NCBI GenBank assembly: GCA_045598965.1
Contig: JAZRVH010000016.1
Span: forward strand, 1-64,000
DNA from: RGIG426 sp045598965
GTDB taxonomy: Bacteria > Bacillota > Clostridia > Oscillospirales > Acutalibacteraceae
Direction of reading: 5' to 3'
Length of the DNA stretch: 64,000 nucleotides
The translations under genes and the position numbers were made by a program. This document shows positions 57,808 to 64,000 of the stretch, piece after piece (within the stretch, counting starts at the first letter, position 1; each line of letters begins with the position of its first letter). The notes below the pieces were generated by a model. The model searched no databases. It was given only the letters and a program-made list of their open reading frames with translations, and had not been told where the DNA came from.

Positions 57808-60750
57808 TTAATGTTTATTCTCGTTGCCCGGAAGCGGCTTCGGGTTGCTAAGCGGATCATAGATTCTCTTCGGCGGAGACTGTTTCTTCGGGACATTCGA
57901 CGCAGCGTTGCTCGCTTGAACATTGCCGCTGTTCGCCGGAGCACTGTTGTTCGCCGGAGCACTGTTGTTCACCGGAGCATTGTTGTTCACCGGAGCATTG
58001 TTGTTCGCCGGAGCGTTGTTGTTCGCCGGAACACTGTTGTTCACCGGAGCGTTGTTGTTCACCGGAGCATTGTTGTTCGCCGGAACATTGCCGCCGCTTG
58101 CCGGAACATTTCCACTGTTTACCGGAATGCTGTTGTTATTCGCATTACCGCCTTGATTTCCGCCCTGGTTTCCGCCCTGGTTTCCGCCTTGGTTTCCGCC
58201 CTGGTTACTATTCTGGCCTTCCTTTTTCGGAGGTGCTGAGGTGGCTCTCCGGTTTTGCTTGTTCATCTCAGAATCGACGAACCCATTACCGTAATACTCG
58301 CCACCGATGCCTCTCCCGTTGTGGCTTTCCTTGTGAGCATCGTTTTGGGCTTGGGTATACTTTCTGCCGAAGATATCACGTCCGACGTACTGTTCGCCGT
58401 TGGAGTTCTTCCCAAGTTCGTTAAGCATCTTCTGTTGCTTTCTCTCGGCTCTCTTACGTTCTGCCGTGTCACGAGCGGTTTTTTCCGCCTGTGTATACGG
58501 AATGCCCATCTCGTCCTTGCCGACATAGGCTTCACCGTCGGCATTAAAGCCGAAGCCCTGGTCTTGTTGCTGCTGGCTTTCCGGAAGCGGCTGTTCGCCG
58601 TTACCATTGCCGTTGCCATTTTGACCGTTGCCGTCGCCGTTCACGTTGGTACCATTGACATCGGTGCCGTTCACATTGGTACCTTCATTATTCGGAAGGT
58701 TGTTGTTTTCCTCCGTATTATTCTCATTGTTGCCCTGGCCCTGGCCTTGACCCTGGCCTTGGCCCTGACCCTGGCCTTGTCCTTGGCCCTCGCCTTCACC
58801 CTGACCTTGGCCCTGCTGATTCTGCGGCAGATTTTCAGAATCGGTACCGTTCGAATTCGTCTGTGTATTGGTATCCGTTCCGTTTTGATTTTGCGTGTCT
58901 TTCGACTTGGTCGATTCGTTTTTACCCTGCTGGTTGGCTGGCAAGTTTTCGGACTTGGTGTCTCCGCCGCCAGACTTGGTGTCTCCGCCGGACTTGCCAT
59001 CCCCGGTAGCTTTCTTTGCAGCGGCACCGGCGACAGCGGCACCGACGGCTCCACCATACGCAGCACCGACTTTTTGTGCCACTTTTGCCGCTTTTTCTTT
59101 CTTCTGCTGTTCTTTCTTGTCGTTGGCACGATCTTTCTTCGCTTGTTTCTTCTCGCCGGTCGGATCGTCCGGATCCTCGCCGCCGAAGTGCTTACCGAAG
59201 TGACGACCGAACTGTTTATCCGCCAAGTCGTTGGTATTCGACGCTTGGATAGCGGCGAAGCCTGCGTTGTTCGCCAAGATACCGGTGAGGATACCGCTGA
59301 AACGGCTAACACCCTCAAGCATACCGGCAATAAGCAACGCTTTCGCAGCGACGTTCAGAATGGTCGACGGTAACAACACCAAATCCGAATCCAACACCAT
59401 CGGGATAAACAAGATGATGAGACGCATCGGGATGATGTTACCGAACACACCGAATATTTGAATAATCATCGACGTGGTCCACTCTTTGAAGCGGCGTCCG
59501 TCGTCCATCGACATAGTGGCGGCAATGGGCGGAGCAATCAAATACAGGCCCACAATATTCACAAGACGGGTACAGCAGTTAAGGATGCATCGATAGAGGT
59601 TTTTCAGCACCCAATAACCGACGAACCAAATCATAAAGTAGGAAATACCGCCAAGCTGATAGCGGAATGCAGATTTCACCTCAGACAAGGAATAAATGCT
59701 CTTATCGCCCGTATAGAATGCACCACGCAAGCCGTCGGTAATGGCGGGGTCACGGTTGTAAGCATCGTTCTTCGCCGCTTTCATCGTACCCATCAGGAAC
59801 ACGACACGGTCAAGCGACGCACTGTCGACGGTGGTATATTCTTTTTTGTAATTTTCGAGCGGACGGAAATCGGCATTCGTGTGCAGTGTATTCATAATCC
59901 GAAGCAACACGCTCGACGATTCCACGTAATAGAGGTCCAAATCCAACTCTTTTTCAGGGTTGGCGGCATACGCTAATTGTTCCAACTCACTCTGCCACGT
60001 GGGACAAGGATTCCCGTCCTCGTCCCGTGTGGGATACACAAGGTCAAACACGCCTTTCTCCTGCAAATAGAGCAAGTCGGAGCGTATTTCGTTATAACAA
60101 CTGTTTAAGTTAAAACGCTGGTTATACGATGGGTTCAGTGAGTAGTTGCCAATCGTATTGAGAATACGTGCCATAGCGGCAAATTCATCCTCGGAGAACT
60201 CAATCTCACTTCGTTCGGTAAGCGATTTATTTTGGTCAAATACGTAGCTGACACGCTCGACAAGAATGTTGGTAAAGGACATCGCCACCGACATCACAGC
60301 GGTCAAGGTAATCATCACAAACAAGCTCTTGAGCAAACCGCCGATAATCTGGCCGATCGACTGTTGTTGCTTGTCGTTGATATCGAACATCTTGCGGGTA
60401 ACGGCGATAATGGTAAACACAATGGCGAGCACCGCACCAATCATCACCATGCCCCAATAGATGCCGTTGATAGCCTCATTCTCAAAGAATAGGTTGGTTA
60501 GATATGTAAAATCTTCTTTCATCTGCACCTTGCTGATGCCTGCAAACACTGCAAACACCGCATAGGCAGCTTTGATAATATCGCACCAAGCACAGGTCAG
60601 ATAATAGCAGACCCAGCCGATACCTTCTTTGATAGCGTCAAGTATGGCGTTGCCGATGGCGTCGGCAATCGAGTCAAATACGTCTTCAAACCAGTCAATG
60701 ACGCTGTCAAAGACGTCAAAAAGACCCAAAACGCCCAAGAATTTGTACAT
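57808..60750 (-). CDS. VirB6/TrbL-like multi-pass membrane protein with low-complexity tail
   Basis: 980 residues. Residues 1-500: an amphipathic N-terminus (DWFEDVFDSIADAIGNAI), then several membrane helices at roughly 40-70, 95-115, 130-160, 365-415, 430-490, in the manner of VirB6/TrbL channel components. Residues about 510-980: hydrophilic Gln/Gly/Asn-rich tail with tandem QG dipeptides (near 660), an NG/DVNGT array, two copies of a motif GE.YVG[KR]D..G..YTQA (near 740 and 790), an NQGG run, and about ten P.NNNA/S repeats at the end. No homolog could be checked. Part of the putative T4SS core. Confidence 0.78.
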   Translation of the reverse strand: MYKFLGVLGLFDVFDSVIDWFEDVFDSIADAIGNAILDAIKEGIGWVCYYLTCAWCDIIKAAYAVFAVFAGISKVQMKEDFTYLTNLFFENEAINGIYWGMVMIGAVLAIVFTIIAVTRKMFDINDKQQQSIGQIIGGLLKSLFVMITLTAVMSVAMSFTNILVERVSYVFDQNKSLTERSEIEFSEDEFAAMARILNTIGNYSLNPSYNQRFNLNSCYNEIRSDLLYLQEKGVFDLVYPTRDEDGNPCPTWQSELEQLAYAANPEKELDLDLYYVESSSVLLRIMNTLHTNADFRPLENYKKEYTTVDSASLDRVVFLMGTMKAAKNDAYNRDPAITDGLRGAFYTGDKSIYSLSEVKSAFRYQLGGISYFMIWFVGYWVLKNLYRCILNCCTRLVNIVGLYLIAPPIAATMSMDDGRRFKEWTTSMIIQIFGVFGNIIPMRLIILFIPMVLDSDLVLLPSTILNVAAKALLIAGMLEGVSRFSGILTGILANNAGFAAIQASNTNDLADKQFGRHFGKHFGGEDPDDPTGEKKQAKKDRANDKKEQQKKEKAAKVAQKVGAAYGGAVGAAVAGAAAKKATGDGKSGGDTKSGGGDTKSENLPANQQGKNESTKSKDTQNQNGTDTNTQTNSNGTDSENLPQNQQGQGQGEGEGQGQGQGQGQGQGQGQGQGNNENNTEENNNLPNNEGTNVNGTDVNGTNVNGDGNGQNGNGNGNGEQPLPESQQQQDQGFGFNADGEAYVGKDEMGIPYTQAEKTARDTAERKRAERKQQKMLNELGKNSNGEQYVGRDIFGRKYTQAQNDAHKESHNGRGIGGEYYGNGFVDSEMNKQNRRATSAPPKKEGQNSNQGGNQGGNQGGNQGGNQGGNANNNSIPVNSGNVPASGGNVPANNNAPVNNNAPVNNSVPANNNAPANNNAPVNNNAPVNNSAPANNSAPANSGNVQASNAASNVPKKQSPPKRIYDPLSNPKPLPGNENKH

Positions 60751-60797
60751 ATCTTAACGCTCTCCCTTCTTTGTGAATGTTTATAAATTTGTGCCGG

Positions 60798-61751
60798 TTA
60801 ACGTACACGCAGTTTGTTTCGGGAAACCACGAGATAGATGATCAACCCCACGATTGCCGCCAATAAAAGAACAATAAAGCCAATAGACGACATATTGAAA
60901 TACATCAATATGCGGAACGAGTAGGTCGTTTTGTTGCCGGCCGGGTCAGTCAGCACAATGTGGTACATTCCGCTCTGACTCAGTGTGTCTTTGGCGTTGA
61001 TGGTTCGGTTGCCCAATTTAATGGAGGCAGTTACGCCCGGCTCCATATCCGAAATGTCCACCGGGCCTTTGGCGACGTTGTTTTTCACCGCTTCAAGCTT
61101 CAGTGTCGGCGGTGTGTGGTCGACCTCAACCTCCAGTTCGTAGAGTGTATCGGTCGCATTACAGCGGTAGTGCACCGCATAGCCCCCCTCTTCGGTCATA
61201 TCCACCGAAGAAGTGGTGTGATTTGCCAAGGCACCGTCTAAACGGGCATCCGTAATAGAAAACCCCTCGGGAACCGTAAAGGTTTCAAGTTTCCCGGAAG
61301 TTTTTTTCAAAATAGAAAACGTCAAAATCTGTTTGGACTGAGACGAGGTTCCCGTCGCCTGCAACACATAAGCACCAGGCTCCTCAATACGTTTGTAATT
61401 CGGCTCCTGCACTTCGTTTCCGTCCAAATACAGCGTAGGTACGACGCCGTTGGGAACTTGAATTTCCACCGGCTCAGTCACAAACATACCGTCCGCCACG
61501 GTGGCGTAAAAGCTGCTGGGCGACACCTCGGCTTTTTCATAAGCAAACATCTTTTTATCCCGATCATACTGGGTGGCGTTGTTGACAATGACACGGGAAT
61601 AGCCGCCCTCATTTCCGCTTTCGGAATAATTGCTCAAAGGCTCGCCGGTATACGGGTCAACTTCTTCAACTTCGGTATGTACCGCAGCAACGCTGAAACA
61701 CAAGGTCAAGCACAAAACAGCGGCGACAAAAAACGCAACAAGTTTTTTCAC
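60798..61751 (-). CDS. Secreted, C-terminally anchored Ig-like surface protein in the T4SS-like operon
   Basis: 317 residues from a GTG at 61751 (AGGGGTGG upstream). Signal peptide 3-22, cleavage after VAA. The mature part includes beta-rich units with LEVEVDHTPPTLKLEAVKNN (near 215) and a final Ig-like segment TDPAGNKTTYSFRI (near 265), then a transmembrane helix at about 280-305 and a short basic tail (SRNKLRVR). A type I surface protein. It lies 14 bases after virD4 and 47 bases before virB6, so it is co-transcribed and probably part of the same machine or its surface structure. Confidence 0.78.
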   Translation of the reverse strand: MKKLVAFFVAAVLCLTLCFSVAAVHTEVEEVDPYTGEPLSNYSESGNEGGYSRVIVNNATQYDRDKKMFAYEKAEVSPSSFYATVADGMFVTEPVEIQVPNGVVPTLYLDGNEVQEPNYKRIEEPGAYVLQATGTSSQSKQILTFSILKKTSGKLETFTVPEGFSITDARLDGALANHTTSSVDMTEEGGYAVHYRCNATDTLYELEVEVDHTPPTLKLEAVKNNVAKGPVDISDMEPGVTASIKLGNRTINAKDTLSQSGMYHIVLTDPAGNKTTYSFRILMYFNMSSIGFIVLLLAAIVGLIIYLVVSRNKLRVR

Positions 61752-61765
61752 GTTCTCCACCCCTC

Positions 61766-63763
61766 TCACTGCTTGAGCACGGTGGCGTTCCGTGCCTTGA
61801 TGTCATAAAAAGCGTCATCCGCACGAAACACGTGGGAACGGATTTCGTCCAAATCCATACGTCCGAATTTATAGAAATCGCACTTGTAGGACGGGGTGTA
61901 TTTGGTCATAAGCCGGTAGTTACCGAAGGTCACGATAATGGCGTTACCCGTCGAGGTCTTGTTGTTGAGTTTCTGCAAATCCGACGGATAGATAAGCGGA
62001 CGGGTCTGCAACTGGTTGCTGACGTTCATATCGCCCTCTTTAGAGCCGAGACCCGCCGATGTAGACGTGGTACGCACGGTTTTGTTGCCGCACAGCTCCG
62101 AGAACTCTTTACAGGTACCGATATCGTTCGAACCGATGAACATTTTCAGTGCACAGTTGGATTTAACAACATCCGCCACGCCTTCGCCGTAGATATTATT
62201 AAGCTGTGCGTAGCTCTGCACAACCATATTGAACCAAATCTTACGGCTACGTCCAACGGTAATCATCTTGTCGAATTTCTCGATACGGGGCATATTACCG
62301 AACTCATCGAGAATAAAATACACGTTGCGGGGAAGCGACAAATCCTCACGGGCGGACGCCACCTTAATTAAACCTTTATATAGGCTCAGGATGAACAACG
62401 AGGCAAGTCCGTGACGGGTATCTTTCTCGTCCGGGATTTTAAGGAACAACGCCGTCGGTCGGTCGGCAAACTGCTCGGCGTGGATATCCGTCGCCGAGGT
62501 AAGTCCGCAGATGCCACGGTCGTTGAAAATATTCAATTTATCAAAGGTAATAGACATATAGCTGGACAGCGTCTGATCCGCTGCCGCAAGTACCTGACGA
62601 GACAGCGAAACGGCTTGCGACAGCTTGCTTCTGCCCTCAAAATAGCGTTTTAAGTGGATATAGTTTTTCTCACTGTTGGTGAGGATTTTGTTGAGGTTAA
62701 AGAAATTAAATTTCTCCTTGGTCATACCGAGGCGTTTGTCCTGGCTATCCTCAAGCATCGCAAGGCAGGTTGCCAAAATAATCGAACGGGCACCTTTTTC
62801 CCAAAGAGGGTCTTTTTCGTTGGTAATCGGGCAGATACCGGAGATGAGGTCGTTCAAATCCTCGTACATCTCGTCGTAAATTCGCTGTTTGGCGACGGAA
62901 ACGTCGTCCTGGCAGTGATACAGGTCGGTGTAGGCTCTGCCGTTCCATTCACACCACACCTCGCCGGCAGGAGCATCATCCATCCGTTTAAGCGACGAAT
63001 ACTCGTCGATATCGTCACGGTGAACGAGAATATCCTTACCGGTTTCGCAGAATTCCTGATACATATCCCAAATCGGATCGAGCGGATTCCAACGGGAGGA
63101 CGAATAGGTATCACGCAGATCGAGCACCATCACGTCGTAACCACGTTCTTTAAGAAACTTCGAGTGCATATCGAACAGCTCGCCCTTCGGATCGGTCATC
63201 ACCATACTCGAACCGCAGTTGGTCGCACCGATGAGCTGAATCATCGGGTTGATAAACGTAGTCGTTTTACCGGAACCGGTCGAACCGATGACAAGTGCGT
63301 GGGCACCGGACATCATATTGATGTGCATTTGGCCTTTTTTGTCCACGATGGCACGAAGCGGTGCACCGTCTTTCTTGGCATCCGGCAGCATTTCGTACGT
63401 CAACGGGGTAAACAGCTTATCCCGCTCTTTTTCGGTCATATAGCGGCTGTTTTCGAGCACAGATTCCACGTCGCCGTTGTTCTCTTTGCCCATAAGGCCT
63501 CGACCCTTGCCGAAGTTGCTACCTACAAGCACCACAAGCATGGTGAGAGCGACAATCAAAAAGCCGGTCAACCACGTTTTGATAGACCACAAAAAACTCC
63601 AATGCAGGTCGAAACCGTCACCGTGGATAATCGAACCCATATTGGCTAAAATATTTCGCAGCAGAAAGCCCAAAACGCCCGCCCCGACAACCGCAACCAC
63701 CCCATAGGCGATCAGTTTGTCCATAGGCAGGCTTTTTGCCCAGTCCTTGAATTTGTTTATCAT
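61766..63763 (-). CDS. virD4: VirD4/TraG-like type IV coupling ATPase
   Basis: 665 residues, normal for the family. Two N-terminal membrane helices (about 15-35 and 60-82). Walker A IGSTGSGKTTTFINP (near 160), TDPKGELFDMHSKFL (near 190), Walker B VYFILDEFGNMPRI (near 482), and the C-terminal RKIWFNMVVQSYAQLN and FIGSNDIGTCKEFSELCG segments, in the TraG/VirD4 (T4SS-DNA transfer) order. Couples substrates to the secretion channel. Start ATG at 63763, with AGAGGGG upstream. No relaxase gene is visible next to it. Confidence 0.93.
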   Translation of the reverse strand: MINKFKDWAKSLPMDKLIAYGVVAVVGAGVLGFLLRNILANMGSIIHGDGFDLHWSFLWSIKTWLTGFLIVALTMLVVLVGSNFGKGRGLMGKENNGDVESVLENSRYMTEKERDKLFTPLTYEMLPDAKKDGAPLRAIVDKKGQMHINMMSGAHALVIGSTGSGKTTTFINPMIQLIGATNCGSSMVMTDPKGELFDMHSKFLKERGYDVMVLDLRDTYSSSRWNPLDPIWDMYQEFCETGKDILVHRDDIDEYSSLKRMDDAPAGEVWCEWNGRAYTDLYHCQDDVSVAKQRIYDEMYEDLNDLISGICPITNEKDPLWEKGARSIILATCLAMLEDSQDKRLGMTKEKFNFFNLNKILTNSEKNYIHLKRYFEGRSKLSQAVSLSRQVLAAADQTLSSYMSITFDKLNIFNDRGICGLTSATDIHAEQFADRPTALFLKIPDEKDTRHGLASLFILSLYKGLIKVASAREDLSLPRNVYFILDEFGNMPRIEKFDKMITVGRSRKIWFNMVVQSYAQLNNIYGEGVADVVKSNCALKMFIGSNDIGTCKEFSELCGNKTVRTTSTSAGLGSKEGDMNVSNQLQTRPLIYPSDLQKLNNKTSTGNAIIVTFGNYRLMTKYTPSYKCDFYKFGRMDLDEIRSHVFRADDAFYDIKARNATVLKQ

Positions 63764-63792
63764 AAGAGAGGCCCCTCTTTCCGCTTTAAGCC

Positions 63793-63814
63793 CGGGCGGA
63801 ATTTCTTCCGCCCG
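63793..63814 (-). terminator. Hairpin between the partial gene and virD4
   Basis: 9-bp perfect stem CGGGCGGAA / TTCCGCCCG with a TTTC loop. No clear T-run on the minus strand, so read-through into virD4 is likely. Confidence 0.45.
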
Positions 63815-63861
63815 AGCGTAGTTTTCAAAGTTATATGTCCCAAAACAACAAGATAGCTTGT

Positions 63862-64000
63862 TTAGGACGGTTGATAGGTTGCCAGCACGCCCTTGCCGGA
63901 CACATGGGTATCGGAACCAACAAGCTTGTTGCCGCCATGTATCAAAACCGTGCCTTCGTTTTCCAGATAATAGTTGCCGTACCCATAGGTACAGGCACCT
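63862..64000 (-). CDS. C-terminal end of a further gene in the T4SS-like run (partial)
   Basis: Reading back from a stop at 63862 on the minus strand, 45 codons are open to the window edge: GACTYGYGNYYLENEGTVLI (first part) then a Gly/Ser/Val-rich end with VSGKGVLATYQPS. The repeated Gly and short beta-strand pattern suggest a beta-rich extracellular domain. It is co-directional with virD4, 98 bp upstream. Its start lies outside. Confidence 0.6.
   Translation of the reverse strand, partial: GACTYGYGNYYLENEGTVLIHGGNKLVGSDTHVSGKGVLATYQPS

Noticed and set aside
57920..58210. Repeated GTTGTTNNNCGGAGC-type units as a CRISPR array
   Set aside because: Repeat units directly abut, encode Asn/Ala/Pro in frame and have no unique spacers.
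46729..64000. An integrative conjugative element with att sites
   Set aside because: VirD4/VirB4/VirB6 are present, but no relaxase, integrase, excisionase, tRNA-linked direct repeat or replication gene is seen inside the window, so it is not called an ICE.

Overview
The window reads as chromosome from a spore-forming, strictly anaerobic, low-GC-lineage Gram-positive bacterium of the Clostridia, most likely an Oscillospiraceae/Ruminococcus-like gut organism (genome composition near 50% GC). The reasons are SpoIIID behind a textbook SigE promoter, a dockerin-bearing family 16 glycoside hydrolase (cellulosome-type secretion), a complete RNF complex, type III glutamine synthetase, and strong AGGAGG ribosome binding sites throughout. 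The taxonomic call is inference from gene content.

Layout. 0-2.9 kb: a Pro/Ala-repeat membrane protein and a DUF6273-type protein (minus). 2.9-5.8 kb: two overlapping flavoprotein genes (minus), divergent from a plus-strand run mnmA - P-type calcium ATPase - tiny Cys-rich membrane protein - comM-like AAA protein - SLC13/ArsB-type anion permease (5.9-12.6 kb). 12.6-18.8 kb (minus): an unrecognised protein with an amphipathic aromatic segment, a BspA-type leucine-rich-repeat lipoprotein and a 1280-residue secreted GH16-dockerin enzyme. 18.9-22.7 kb: spoIIID (plus), then minus-strand nucleosidase, small genes, a dockerin gene remnant joined to a repeat-like element, two tRNA-Leu genes and an SPFH/zinc-ribbon protein. 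22.7-25.4 kb: valS; 25.5-27.6 kb (plus): phosphoglycerate mutase and a PdxK-like kinase. 27.6-35.9 kb (minus): rnfCDGEAB followed by a lipoprotein with a duplicated domain, apbE, a NusG-II-domain protein and a Gx-type membrane protein. 36.1-41.3 kb (plus): glnN, then a nucleoside salvage operon deoC-deoD-deoB-cdd. 41.3-46.6 kb (plus): a long structured leader, potABCD and an aldose-epimerase-like gene. 46.7-64.0 kb (minus): one long run of co-directional genes encoding VirD4-, VirB6- and VirB4-like conjugation/type IV secretion parts interleaved with surface proteins, a STAS regulator and a 1669-residue repeat-rich secreted protein.

How the parts fit. RNF couples ferredoxin oxidation to NAD and an ion gradient; ApbE supplies the covalent FMN that RnfG and RnfD need, and the NusG-II/Gx pair downstream resembles the accessory pair of flavin-based extracellular electron transfer loci. 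The deo/cdd genes route nucleosides to pentose phosphates. The polyamine transporter operon lies behind about 240 nt of leader with mutually exclusive pairings typical of a riboswitch or attenuator. The last 17 kb is the most unusual part: a type IV secretion-like core without any relaxase, integrase or replication gene in view, transcribed with large extracellular beta-rich proteins.

Most functional names come from recognisable motifs and domain order; no database search was run. Starts were chosen by ribosome-binding-site spacing and often lie inside the longest open frame.
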